Shown here: positions 54,176 through 64,000 of the stretch, in pieces
Position numbering within the stretch: position 1 is the stretch's first letter
Layout of the letters: each line of letters starts with the position of its first letter
Source of the DNA: Echinometra lucunter
Lineage: Eukaryota; Echinodermata; Echinoidea; Camarodonta; Echinometridae
Length of the DNA: 64,000 bases
NCBI GenBank assembly: GCA_029962745.1
Contig: JAPZVO010000059.1
Coordinates: 61,644-125,643, forward strand
Direction: 5' to 3'
Notes under the pieces: model-generated
Database searches by the model: none
What the model was told of the DNA's origin: nothing
The model's input: the letters and a program-made list of their open reading frames with translations, nothing else
Made by a program: the position numbers and the translations under genes

Positions 54176-54860
54176 TCAGAATGGTCCAGGAGATTCACAG
54201 CACACTAGACTGACAGCCCACAGTACCAATGGTCCAAGAGATTCACAGCTCACTAAACTGACAGCCCACAGGACAAATGGTCCATGAGATTCACAGCTCA
54301 CTAGACTGACAGTCCACAGGACCAATGGTCCATGAGATTCACAGCTCACTAGACTGACAGCCCACAGGACCAATGGTCCATGAGATTCGCAGCACACTAG
54401 ACTGACAGCCCACAGGACCAATGGTCCATGAGGTTCGCAGCACACTAGACTGACAGCCCACAGGACCAATGGTCCATGAGGTTCGCAGCACACTAGACTG
54501 ACAGCCCACAGGACCAATGGTCCATGAGGTTCGCAGCACACTAGACTGACAACCCACAGGACCAATGGTCCATGAGGTTCGCAGCACACTAGACTGACAA
54601 CCCACAGGACCAGTGGTCCATGAGATTCGCAGCACACTAGACTGACAGCCCACAGGACCAGTGGTCCATGAGATTCGCAGCACACTAGACTGACAGCCCA
54701 CAGGACCAATGGTCCATGAGGTTCGCAGCACACTAGACTGACAGCCCACAGGACCAATGGTCCATGAGATTCGCAGCACACTAGACTGACAGCCCACAGG
54801 ACCAATGGTCCATGAGATTCGCAGCACACTAGACTGACAGCCCACAGGGACAATGGTCCT
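54176..54860 (-). repeat. 48-bp minisatellite, homogeneous block
   Basis: About 14 copies of a 48-bp unit. Each contains the dyad GGACCAATGGTCC and the words CACACTAGACTGACAGCCCA and GAGATTCG. Outer units are diverged and inner ones nearly identical, which indicates turnover in the centre. Because 48 is a multiple of three, minus-strand frames stay open. Confidence 0.95.
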
Positions 54861-54991
54861 TGCAGGAAAGAAGAGAGTGGAAAGAAGAGAGAGCACAAAA
54901 GAAAGAGAGAGAACAGAAATGAAAGCAATGAGAGCGATGAAACAGAGATGTAGAAAATGAAAAGAATCAGACATGCAGTAACACAAGACAT
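54176..54991 (-). CDS. Repeat-encoded ORF of uncertain reality
   Basis: A 271-codon frame starts with a hydrophobic segment (MSCVTACLILFIFYISVSSL, then a Leu/Ser/Phe-rich stretch to residue about 42) and continues with 16-residue repeats of the type GPLVLWAVSLVCCESH. A second frame is also open (repeat PVGCQSSVLRISWTIG). A leader-like start before a tandem array is intriguing, but two open frames, position in a minisatellite and lack of promoter or splice evidence make a simple repeat artefact more likely. Confidence 0.2.
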   Translation of the reverse strand: MSCVTACLILFIFYISVSSLSLLSFLFSLFLLCSLFFPLSSFLQGPLSLWAVSLVCCESHGPLVLWAVSLVCCESHGPLVLWAVSLVCCEPHGPLVLWAVSLVCCESHGPLVLWAVSLVCCESHGPLVLWVVSLVCCEPHGPLVLWVVSLVCCEPHGPLVLWAVSLVCCEPHGPLVLWAVSLVCCEPHGPLVLWAVSLVCCESHGPLVLWAVSLVSCESHGPLVLWTVSLVSCESHGPFVLWAVSLVSCESLGPLVLWAVSLVCCESPGPF

Positions 54992-56366
54992 TCCACCATA
55001 ATAAATAAATCTTTCATTGTCTGCACTCTACAATATTTATTTTGGCATATACCTAGCATTAATTATAGCACAATCTATTTGATAGCAAATGTGCCAATCA
55101 TCTCTACAATCAGCTCTATCGGATCGCTTGCTATCTGATATTGATTCAACTATCTTCTTCGTACACATGATTCTTAAAACTTTGCTTATGTATTTAGTCA
55201 TAATTTGGAAGATTTTAGTGTCAGGAGCTAAACGTATGTACAAAACAAAGATCATTCTATAAAAACCCAAGACACTGACCACACATTCTAGATATCCTTT
55301 GGGTGTATATACGTAATGCTATTTACATCAGTACAGAGTGTAGTTATGATTCATGTTTGTTTGAAAATATCAAATAAGAGAGCCATGTTGAGCTTACATT
55401 TTGCATGAAATATCAGAAAAACTACTAAAACAAAATGAGATCAAATTCTCTTTCTATACTCCCATAATAAAGTTTCTACTATGGATAGTACTTGTACATA
55501 CGTGTACATGTAGGATCACAGGTACAGGTACGTGAAACATACTCTTCTAAGATACTGCTTTTACAATAAAGGATATCAATTGATAAACAAATAATACTGC
55601 TATTTTTGCATAACTGTACACATGTCAAAAGCAATTGTAACATAAAAGCATAAATAAAAAAATCACAATAAATATTGTAAATGTCATGTAGCATGTACTA
55701 AGTTTAATACCTCAGAAATATACCAAAATCAAATAAATGGAGAATCCCACAGGTTAATCCAGTGTATTACAGGGTTTTATGAAGGGCTAAATTAATCAGC
55801 TCTCACTCCTCAAACTGGCAACAATTTATTTCCTATTCCTACGAGAGTTTGAGAAAAATAGAAACATTTCCAAAATAAACCAATGTGAATGAAAATTGCA
55901 AAATTTAACAGGAAAACATTCAATTTGTATATTAAAATTTCATTGTACAAATATAACTTCTTTGTACATTGATTTTTTTTATTTCTTAAATGATTGGTTA
56001 TAATTAAATCACCCTTATGCAAGAACAGCACAATCTATTGCAATGGAAAGAAATGACCTAATATTTTCCATGAATATTACTCTTTTTGCTCATGTACCTG
56101 TATGATGCATTATTCCTAGCATACTGAATCCTTAAATACTGCCAAAGTGTCACTAAAAGGAAACACCGTACTGCTGTCGGAACTTTCAATCAATGACAAG
56201 TTTGTAAGGGACATTACAACTTTCCACATTATTTTATACTTACAGAATAAATACAAATATGTAAATAGGTTAATATAAGTTAAAGCTACATGTATATTAA
56301 TAATGTCAGTGCTACTATTAGTTGAGTTATCTGCAGACATTCTGATTCTGCCAAATGTTCCACATT
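54992..56366 (-). other. Probable 3' UTR and downstream region of the troponin T-like gene
   Basis: Non-coding and AT-rich. Possible AATAAA signals on the minus strand appear as TTTATT at about 55824, with others farther away. The transcript end cannot be fixed. Confidence 0.4.
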
Positions 56367-56402
56367 TTACTTGTAGCTGTTGATCTTCACAGGAGGCGTC
56401 TT
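56367..56402 (-). CDS. Troponin T-like, terminal coding exon
   Basis: Acceptor TTTAATAACAG, then 11 codons KTPPVKINSYK and TAA. Phase 0 joins to the preceding exon. A very short last coding exon. Confidence 0.7.
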   Translation of the reverse strand, partial: KTPPVKINSYK

Positions 56403-59400
56403 CTGTTATTAAAATGAATATTAAAAAAACCCCAAAACGTTACACAGCTGAAAATATACACCGTCAAACACATCTTTAGATAATAATAAATCATGAAATT
56501 GAAACACAGTTAAATGATCTCAAATCTAGATATTCAATTTACCGATAATAAAACATGAAAATAACTTGATGCAAATGCGGTAAACATTGGGTATACTAAT
56601 AAAAAATATATTTATTTACACTTAACTCTTTATGTGGTACACACACAATGCCTTTCTGCCACATCAATTCATACCCACAATTTCAAAGTATTTCCTCTTA
56701 TTTTGCGATGTCTTACATACAGGCAATGCTTTTGCACAGATGTGATATAACAGTACTTTTAGGTCATACTGGCATTTTAGAAAGTGGGATTTCCAATGAG
56801 CATTTACCACACATATTGTTACCCACTGTTTGAGAGGATCAGGGTAATGTTTCATGAAACCTGTTATCATTAACAACTGCCACATTTCTATGAAAAATTT
56901 GCTCTCAGTCAATCAGATGCAAGGATTTCAGTAGCTTATAACAGTCTAATATTGCAACTTGTTTTTGATAACAAGTTTTACGAAATGGGGCCAGTACTGG
57001 TGGCGTGCGAGAGGAAGATGCAAATTAGCTAATGTGGTACATCAAAGTTAAACATCTGCAATATCATCCATACACAGCAATGAAAGGGTCAAGGAGTTTT
57101 ACTTACCTTGGGTGAAGAGTCTGTAGAGTCTCCTCCTCCCCCAGAAAACATGGCCAAGCGCCCCCGTACCCCACCCTCAGAAGCTATGCCACCCAGCTCC
57201 CTGGGCTTGGAAGCTCGGCCCACATCATTCTGGAGGAGAAAGAAGAAATAAAGAATAAGTTAGGAAGAAAGGAAACCCATATTCAATTATTTCAAAAGAA
57301 GAAATATATAAAGAGAAACGGAAATGAAAATAAAAACAGATCTTCCTACTGTAGAAGCTATGCCCTCAAGATCGCCCAGCTGTATTATTCTGGATGATAG
57401 GCAGATTACAAAAAAAGGATATAAAGGTTCAAGCCAAAAATGTCTGAAAATCAGGTGATATGGATAAAATCTTTCCAGGAGATGAGATTATCAGTTTGAT
57501 AGTTTCATTTTTTTTTTAACAAACAGATGCATGTATTTCTTTTTTTTTTTTTGTCTATAAGAGATGATAATGAATCAACACTTTCTGGTAAAACAATTAT
57601 TATGATGCTTACACAGTAATTGGTATTTATTATATGTCTATGTATTGGACTCCTGACTTTAATGTTTTCTTTTTTACTAACATACCGAAAAGGACTTGAT
57701 TCATATACAACTGAATGAATAATTTACAACAAGAATTTAATAAATAAATATTCTACCTGTTTCTTTGGTGTCCAAGCACCACCATCTTTCATCTTGCTCA
57801 CACTGCTAAGATAATTAGACAAAAATATATTGGAACTTTGAAGTTAAGACCTCTTTCACAACAAACTCTCAAAATAGAAATGTTCTGGTCACAATTTTTT
57901 TTTTCATAGATTTTTAGCCCTGCCGTAACGAGGTTTTGATACAATACATGTAGTAGGCTTGCTGGTCATCCCCATCACAGGCCGACTGGCAAAACTGACA
58001 TTAAACCATTGCACACCGATTTACCTCATCTCATGCTTAACTCTTCATTCATGATGGTTCAAAACCCAGGATTGCCACATTGTTTGGAATATATTATACA
58101 AAGCTATAGTGCCTTATTTCAACGGTGACCCAGTATCCAGTTTGCTCTATTGGCACATCAAATCAAAAAGTGTTAATGTAGGAACTATCTGGTTTCCAAG
58201 GGAATGGGCTGATAAAATAGCTCTTTTCTTAATTTACTAATAAACAATCTTATTATTTCTCTGTTCTCAATCTAAAAATCACTGGAAAATTCTTCAATTC
58301 GTGTTGTTGTTGTTGTTTATTTGTTTTTGTTTGGCCTTCCATGACCAAAGATTTCTAGTTGTCACTGGAAACTTCTCCAATTTTTGTTCATTTGTTTTCT
58401 GTTTCTTTTTTTTTTTTCTTTTTAACCATTACCAAATATTTCTGACTGCATGATATATTTCTAATACACATTATTTATCATCAAATAAATAAATACATTC
58501 ATAATCAAATTACTGTAATACTTACATTCCAATGCTCACAATCGGGGAAGATCTGCAACAAAATAACAAAAAAAAAATTGACACCATAAAAAAAGAAAGA
58601 GATGACTATCAGTTTCATAAGTAATAGAAACTCACCTAATAAGAAATACTTCAAGTCCTGTAAATGAAAAATCATCAATATCCAATTTAGATTTGTAATT
58701 CCAATTAAAGTTTGGGTAAAGCTTCAAATTACACTAGACCGAACTTCTTGCAAAAAGAAGAAGAAAAGAAAATGTTTTCATTCCAACTTACTTGGTAGCT
58801 TTAACGACTCCAACACGTTCATTAAGTTCCTTCAGCTGTTACAGAGAGAGCAAAAAAAAAAAATGCAGCATTAGATAAGGGTGGCAAAAACTGGAAACTG
58901 AATTTAAAGTTAGGTTTTAGGTTTTGTTTTGCTGTTTTGTATACAGTATACTGGAAGCGGTTGATCCCTATAAAACACATAATGGAAAAGAAAATTCATT
59001 AGTCAACGGGTAAAACATAATTGTAATTTGTAAATATTATTGAAAGGGCCAGACTCGACTGGCACATGTGCTATTTTCTGGTCTCATTTGCCAACTTTTA
59101 CTGAACATGTACACAAACATTTTGTAAGTTTTTTTTCCTATTGTAGCTGTAGTGTTAATGTTAATAAATCCAATCCAATCCAGTCAAATCAGGTTGGGAT
59201 ATCATGTTAGTATGGTGATGAATCTACAGCTGAAGTTAGGCAGTCAGCTGCAGTAAAAATCTAACATTGACAAATAAACTGAGCAAGTGTCACTCTACAC
59301 CATACTCTTTACAGCTGGTCATCAATACTTAGAAGGAAAAAAATTCAATGTACACAGAAGAATAAGAGAATTTTTTTTCCATTGAGAGTACTGGGCGTAA

Positions 59401-62400
59401 AAACTTGTGCATCGCTAGTAGTAGAATTAAAAAAAAAAAAAACTTTTTCAAACAAAGTCGGAGGGGTTGTTCCTTTGGTTCTCTTAAATTTTTTTGACAA
59501 AATATACAGCCCCTCCCCTTGCCCCGAATGGAATTATGAGACATTTTTCCTTTGTACTCTGAAAATAACCAGGGGTGCCAATGGGGGGCTGCCAGTACCC
59601 CCCGCATATCAACTCTACCAAGAATGGTATTGCAGTACCCCTCCCCTCTCCCTACTCTTTCAGAGTGGGGTGAGGTGCTGAAGGACCCACACCATTCTAG
59701 CTCCAAGGTCCATAGACTTACATAGTACTCATTCTTCTTCTCTTTTCATTCAAATCAAAGATATCTCCCATAGTGGTCTTGAGTTTGTTGTACAGGTCAT
59801 TGGCAACGTTGCGTAGCTCCACTTCCGTGGTCGTGCTCGAGATGGCCATTGTTGGGACGCGATCTGTGATGGTTTCCTCACGATTCTTGGCCTTCTGCTG
59901 GGATACAACTTTCTGCAAGGCAAAACCATGATTTTGAGATAGGGAGAGAATAGGTGATTTTGCCCACCAAGTTTCTTAGTGATAGACAGATGAAGACTTT
60001 TGGGGGAATAGAATTGTCTAGGATTTGCGAAAAACTTGTCAACAGTATAATTAAGGCACATCCCTCATGCGACCACATTGCCTATGGCCACAACAGATAG
60101 ACAATTTGAAGGTGACAAAACCCTCACAATTATTTCATCCAAGTTTTACCAGTTCCACTATCATGGATTCAAAAAAGAAGTGTATTGCACCATTACTTTA
60201 AAGACAGGAACGTGGTCTTATGATCTGTCTCCATCTCTCTGCCATTCCTGTGCATAATAACCTACATAGCTCCAGTGAGGTCTCTCCTATGACTTTTCAT
60301 AGCCTTAAAAATTTCGTGCTGCATTTTAAAGAAAACATTCAACATCTGCGCCCCGTAACACAAAGATTTGCAATCAATCGCAAAGTTGTAACAGCCAATC
60401 AAGGTCACGGTTTCATGCGTATCTCGTTCAAAAAGGTGACCCATGACCAATCAGAATGATTGTTTTAAGTCTGTGATTGACCGCAAACCTTTGTGTTAAG
60501 GACCCCAGGTCACACAGACATATGCATTCCTTGTACAAGGACTGGGGACAGTATACAAACCTACAATTCCAACTTTCCTCACTCATCAACTGAAGGAACC
60601 TTACTTTCAATTGCTTTGAGGCCTCTCTGGCCCTAAGCAGATGATTCAAGAAAAAAAAGGGAACTCACAGAGATGTTGATAGGTGCACCAGAAGGGCCCC
60701 TCATGCTCCTCTTTGCCTTCTCCTTCTCCTCCTTCTCCTTCTCCTCCTTCTCCTTCTTTAGTCGTTCTCTCTCCTCTGCTTGCTTCTTACGCTCCTCTTC
60801 TTCTTTCTTCCGTCGTTCCTTCTCATACTCTTCAATTTTACGGATCTCCGCCTCCCTCTTCTTACGATTTTCCTCCTAAAATAAACATAAAGAATGCAAC
60901 ACATTCGATGATCAGATAGATTAAAGGTAATATGATATGAGAAGACAATAAATGCTGGCATTGCAATGAATGGCTTTATCTCACTAAAAAATTTTGAACA
61001 CTACTTATAGAAAGTTTGATTTGGGAGTGGACTTGCTGTTCAAGAGAAAGGGAAGAATGATTGGGGGCAGGGGAAGATGACATGTACCTACCCTCTGTTG
61101 CCTAAACTTCTCAGCCTCTCTCTTGGTAGCTTCAAGCTCCTCTTTCAGCTGTTCTGGGGTAGTGTATGTTGGTTTGATACTGATTGGACCCTTCTTCTGC
61201 GCCTTCTCTGGAGTCTCCTGCAGAATACAAACAGTAAGGCAATATAAAGTTATAATAATAACAATGACAATAATATCCTGGTCTGGTATAGCGCATATCA
61301 CATTATGATATCATGTCCCTATGTGCTTCCAAAGGACTTTTACCTCAGCTCAAACCAAGGCAACCATGGCACTTCACAAATCCTACCAGGCACCCTCTCA
61401 CTTCACCTGGGTCGAGTGTGGCAAATAAAGATTAATGTCTGGCAAAAGGACGTTAGTGCAGTGGCAGGGATTCGAACCGTATACCTTGTGGTTAACAGTA
61501 CGGAGACTTATTCACTAGACCATAACAATGTAATACAAAGTAGAGGGAAACATGGGGAGAAGGGTTATTAATGGCTTTCTAATCACAGAGAACTAGGGAG
61601 GCATGTAGTAGTAAGTAGTTAGTTTAATTTGAGGTATTTTCCGTACTGAAACATTCTGTAATTGCATTGCTGGAACTGAAATGACATGACTGATAATATT
61701 ATGTCCTCTTTCACATCTGAAATGTGTTTGGATGCATCATAGTTAGAACTGTATTTGAATGGCTTGAGACAATCTTGGGAAACTTGCTCTACAGCATTTT
61801 TCATAATTTCTACAAACACAAATAAGGTCCTTCTTGAGATTTGGTCTGGTGTGTAGTGAAGGGTCAGTCAGAAGTACTGAATGCATTTAAAAAAAAAATG
61901 AATGCATACATTATTTTCCAAATGATCCCTGAAGTCCAAAAGCCCAATATGAAAGCCAACATACAGGAAAGATATTCTACTATGTTGTAAAATTAGGGGA
62001 AAATGTAATGCTTTTATTTCCTTTTGAGAAGATAATGTGAAATTGATCTAGAATTCTAATTCTAACATTTTTATAACTTTCCAGTGGGTGTGAACACAAC
62101 TTCATGCTCAACAGCACAATATGACATTCATATGGAATGTTATTCCAGCATTCTCTGCATAGTGGTGTGAACACAACTTTATTCATTTTCTTACCGCATC
62201 CTTCTTGAGGTTGTTCTGCAGCTGCTGGAACTTGTCTGCTATGGGTTACCACTAGGGGGCAGGCTTGTTGTAAGATCCACAGTCTGCTTCTGCTTGGCAG
62301 TCTGTCATACAGGAAATGTGATGCCACAGTTTAGAAATGAATGTACATGTTCACATTTATTTTGCGCAGTGAATGGCTGATACAGAATTGTAACGCTAAT

Positions 62401-62694
62401 CGTATTAAAATCTTATTTACAAGTACAATTATGTACTAGACAGAGGCCACGTGTAGATATCAGTAAAAGTAACTCCTCATATCACAAATGCAATCATTTC
62501 AATATGTTATTTTCAACTGATTACATAAGTCCCCCAAAATAAAAGACATGAATAAAGTTCATTTTCAACCCCCCTACTTCTAACCCTCTTCCTCACCGAT
62601 AGGGTGCATTCAGATCTAATGAAGATTACTTTGAAGATAGGTAAGACCTGTAAGGTTTCACATATAAAGCGTTAACCCCCACAGAAAACTTTCC

Positions 62695-62729
<35 letters not shown>

Positions 62730-63170
62730 AAATAAATGGTGGATGAGGAAAAAAAAGAACATGCCAAGGCAAAAAACATCTTATTAGCTTTCTGGCACGG
62801 AATAAGTGTGGACCGACCGAATTCTTATAAAGTTAGTGCATAATTATGATGTAACGATTTTCGTTACCATTTATGGTAAAAACTTTCTTTTATTTAAGCG
62901 TGAAATATGAGTGGCATGATAATGTGCATCTTATTATCATAAATGTCAAGCTTAAAATAAAATGAAAATGACAATTAATCAACATCATTTCACCAACATA
63001 TATACAGCATCTTTGTAAGAATATCAACCCTGAAATCCCCCATAAACAATCTCCATGGAGGCACACGTATGCTTCACTTTGAATATATGTAACAATATGT
63101 CTATTCTATTAACCTAACAAATACCTTGTCTTCAAAAGTGAATCCTTTCTCCTTCAACATGCTGACATGC
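56367..63170 (-). CDS. Troponin T-like gene (multi-exon)
   Basis: Ten minus-strand exons can be chained. The product has an N-terminal part with SMLKEKGFTFEDK, a long charged helical coiled coil (exons at 61.1 and 60.7 kb, E/K/R-rich), then a segment matching the conserved T2 region of troponin T: K-x-R-E-x-x-I-x-x-R-x-P, ELRNVANDLYNKL, IFDLNEK-R-R, LKELNERV. It ends in a Gly/Ser-rich tail and KTPPVKINSYK. Troponin T anchors troponin to tropomyosin on muscle thin filaments. Spliced exons and phases fit except at two exons, each needing one base. The first exon and promoter lie beyond 63170, perhaps outside the window. An alternative reading as another caldesmon-like tropomyosin binder is possible. 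Confidence 0.72.
56838..56992. mobile_element. Foldback MITE in the last intron
   Basis: The left half GTTTCATGAAACCTGTTATC pairs with the right half GATAACAAGTTTTACGAAAT followed by GGGGCC. Related by its GGGGCC end to the elements at 60.35 kb and near 47540. Confidence 0.55.
57107..57229 (-). CDS. Troponin T-like, penultimate exon (Gly-rich)
   Basis: Acceptor TTTCTCCTCCAG and donor CCAAG/gtaagt. 41 codons in phase 0: NDVGRASKPRELGGIASEGG, then VRGRLAMFSGGGGDSTDSSPK. The Gly/Ser/Asp tail is not part of vertebrate troponin T. Confidence 0.8.
57330..57389 (-). pseudogene. Decayed duplicate of the penultimate exon
   Basis: The minus strand after CTATCATCCAG reads AATAATACAGCTGGGCGATC then the word GGCATAGCTTCT, matching the true exon at 57229 (AATGATGTGGGCCGAGC..., GGCATAGCTTCT). 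A shifted frame gives LEGIAST against the exon's LGGIASE. A stop codon and the missing middle show that it is no longer used, or is a relic of an alternative exon. Confidence 0.6.
57757..57805 (-). CDS. Troponin T-like exon
   Basis: Acceptor TTATCTTAG, donor ACAG/gtagaa. After one split base it encodes SVSKMKDGGAWTPKKQ. 49 bp, phase consistent with the neighbouring exons. Confidence 0.75.
58526..58552 (-). CDS. Troponin T-like microexon, 27 bp
   Basis: Acceptor TTGTTGCAG, donor GGAAT/gtaagt. Encodes SSPIVSIG with split codons at both ends that fit the preceding and following exons. A size that is easily missed by automatic annotation. Confidence 0.7.
58792..58835 (-). CDS. Troponin T-like exon with LKELNERV
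   Basis: Acceptor CTCTGTAACAG, donor CCAA/gtaagt. LKELNERVGVVKAT continues the heptad pattern of the tropomyosin/troponin coiled-coil region. 44 bp, starts in phase 0. Confidence 0.75.
59722..59912 (-). CDS. Troponin T-like T2 exon
   Basis: Acceptor TTTTGCCTTGCAG, donor ACTAT/gtaagt. Frame KVVSQQKAKNREETITDRVP, then ELRNVANDLYNKLKTTMGDI and FDLNEKRRR. This aligns block for block with the conserved troponin T stretch ending in F-x-x-x-E-K-x-x-R-x-x-Y. The last four codons are one base out of phase with the next exon; one additional A in the AGAAGAAGAATGAG run would give N-E-Y-Y and restore phase. Confidence 0.8.
60349..60507. mobile_element. Foldback MITE with GGGGC ends
   Basis: GCCCCGTAACACAAAGATTT with CAATCAATCGCAAA on the left is the inverted partner of TTTGTGTTAAGGACCCC with TGATTGACCGCAAA on the right. 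An imperfect hairpin of about 60-bp arms, in an intron of the troponin T-like gene. Confidence 0.65.
60669..60875 (-). CDS. Troponin T-like coiled-coil exon
   Basis: Acceptor TTTATTTTAG, donor TCT/gtgagt. 69 codons: EENRKKREAEIRKIEEYEKE leads into a run of E/K/R residues, then AKRSMRGPSGAPINIS. The S-M block before the break corresponds to the end of the charged helix in troponin T (ALS-M in vertebrates). Confidence 0.82.
61092..61217 (-). CDS. Troponin T-like exon, helix start
   Basis: Acceptor ATTCTGCAG, donor AGAGG/gtaggt. 42 codons in phase 0: ETPEKAQKKGPISIKPTYTT, then PEQLKEELEATKREAEKFRQ and QR. Confidence 0.82.
61243..61530 (-). mobile_element. tRNA-derived SINE, full head
   Basis: The minus strand has an A-box-like TGGTCTAGTGAATA, a B-box GGTTCGAATCCC 40 bp later, then the body word ACTAACGTCCTTTTGCCAGA shared with the SINE at 18.5 kb, and an ATTATTATTGTC-type tail. 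It sits in an intron in the same orientation as the gene. Confidence 0.8.
62196..62289 (-). CDS. Troponin T-like exon, frame-broken
   Basis: Acceptor CTGCCAAGCAG, donor GATGCG/gtaag. The 5' half reads KQTVDLTTSLPPSGNP then TAG. The 3' half in another frame reads DKFQQLQNNLKKDA and joins in phase to the next exon. One missing base near 62240-62250 would reconcile both halves. Confidence 0.6.
62699..62727 (+). repeat. T homopolymer, about 29 bp
   Basis: An uninterrupted T run in an intron. Confidence 0.95.
63125..63170 (-). CDS. Troponin T-like, most upstream exon seen
   Basis: Acceptor AACTAATACTAG, donor GACAAG/gtattt. After one split base it encodes HVSMLKEKGFTFEDK. 46 bp. No start codon context is visible, so more exons lie upstream on the minus strand. 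Confidence 0.6.
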
Positions 63171-63198
63171 CTAGTATTAGTTGTAAGATGAAAAGTGG

Positions 63199-63262
63199 AA
63201 ATCAAATCAAATCAAATCAAATCAAATCACAGCAAATCATAATAAATCATAATAAATCATAA
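63199..63262 (+). repeat. AAATC/AATAAATCAT microsatellite
   Basis: Five AAATC units followed by three AATAAATCAT units. Confidence 0.9.
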
Positions 63263-64000
63263 CAGACATATCAAACCAAATTGTAACAAAAAAGAAACGA
63301 AAATTCCATTAAAACAACATCATTCTCCATGTGAGAATCTAAACAAGGAAATGTACATTACAAGCAGGTAAAATGTTTTGTCTTTGACCATCATGCATTC
63401 ACCCGCATCGTTAGCTTTTTCTGAACGAGACAATGAACATGGTGCTCAATTCAAATATTAATTGGCATTTCTCTGTTTCTCTTGGACATTTTCAACTTAA
63501 CAGCAACTACAAAAGATTAAATTCAGTCTTCAATGAAATATTTTTCTTCTGATTTGCTCATGTGATGTATTTGCTGCTCATGAGGACATTTCTTGGTAAA
63601 ACACCATTTTGAAAATAGCAAAGGGATGCAATTACCTATACTACCATCTGCCAAGCAAACTCAAAAGTAATGCTATACAGAATGAAAGACATTCACATGA
63701 CACTGTACCAACTACATGATGTATGAAATATTAGAAATTTAATAAGATGAAACAGCACAAATTGAACCAAGTAGATGATGTAATATTCAAACAGAACAAT
63801 CCACAGTTAGATCCCTTCATTCAACAAGCATTATTAATACTGCCGTCCAATGGTAAAAAGAATCAATTATGTAGAATGAGTTTTTAAGTAAATGAAGAAA
63901 TTATATAAATGTTTTATGTGTGGAAGTCTAATGAGTTGCTTCCTCTTAATATGTCTATATTTATAAAATTGCGGCCATGTGATTTCAACTTCTTCATCAT
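63263..64000. other. Non-coding stretch, probable intron
   Basis: AT-rich and without a supported exon. Probably intron of the troponin T-like gene. Confidence 0.45.

Noticed and set aside
53640..54860. CRISPR-like array
   Set aside because: Units are contiguous with no unique spacers, and the surroundings are eukaryotic.
54339..54986. Second open frame through the minisatellite
   Set aside because: A 48-bp unit without stops leaves more than one frame open automatically. It supports the view that the openness is not evidence of coding.
56648..56912. Open frames near 56.65-56.91 kb on both strands
   Set aside because: They overlap a MITE in the last intron and lack splice signals or domain features.
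60673..60919. Ser/Phe-rich plus-strand frames
   Set aside because: Antisense of the E/K/R-rich coiled-coil exon of the troponin T-like gene.
61440..61520. Functional tRNA gene on the minus strand
   Set aside because: It has A- and B-box-like sequences, but the acceptor stem does not pair and it continues into a SINE body.

Overview
The window looks like AT-rich nuclear DNA from a marine invertebrate animal, probably a deuterostome (an echinoderm, hemichordate or similar). The reasons are split genes with clear GT/AG introns, tRNA-derived SINEs, many families of non-LTR and LTR retrotransposons, dense MITEs and homopolymer C/G tracts. I see no bacterial signals (operons, Shine-Dalgarno sites, phage modules). 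The species assignment is inference only.

Host genes are few. (1) At 56.37-63.17 kb on the minus strand there is a multi-exon gene for a troponin T-like muscle regulatory protein. Ten exons with good splice sites are visible, two of which need a one-base correction, and there is a decayed duplicate of the penultimate exon. (2) At 46.87 kb on the plus strand an exon encodes a signal peptide, a V-type immunoglobulin domain and the start of a second Ig domain. A paralogous piece of the second domain lies at 2.3 kb, and candidate Ig-gene exons lie at 5.25 and 45.92 kb, so an IgSF gene cluster appears to have been expanded and broken up by repeats. A 554-bp tandem duplication at 3.35-4.45 kb carries a possible C-terminal coding segment.

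Most of the rest is mobile or repetitive. 1.6-4.5 kb holds poly-C/G repeats of a GTGGCGTA family. 10.4-11.3 kb holds TA microsatellites and a MITE with TIRs. 12.13-17.87 kb is a complete but decayed minus-strand Gypsy LTR retrotransposon with LTRs, PBS, PPT and an AAAAT target duplication, interrupted by a nested L1-like insertion with an 11-bp target duplication. 18.5 kb is a SINE. 21.48-23.71 kb is a 5'-truncated L1/Tx1-like element. 24.2-28.3 kb is a CR1-like element whose ORF1 has two PHD fingers, followed by an ORF with coiled coil, Ser-Pro-Arg repeats and AP-type endonuclease; its reverse transcriptase is missing. 28.6-29.4 and 37.5-38.9 kb are TIR-bounded non-autonomous elements.

The most unusual structure is 30.34-41.02 kb. 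Its two ends are long inverted repeats built from a dimeric satellite (about 195-bp monomers in about 390-bp A/B dimers), and a third array of the same satellite lies inside. It resembles a giant foldback-type element with no recognisable transposase. A second, smaller inverted repeat (arms about 880 bp) lies at 42.16-45.22 kb. 49.4-53.4 kb is a decayed Jockey/CR1-like element with an R2-type (RLE) endonuclease fragment between its endonuclease and reverse transcriptase remnants. 53.7-54.9 kb is a 48-bp minisatellite carrying its own MITE and open in the minus-strand frames.
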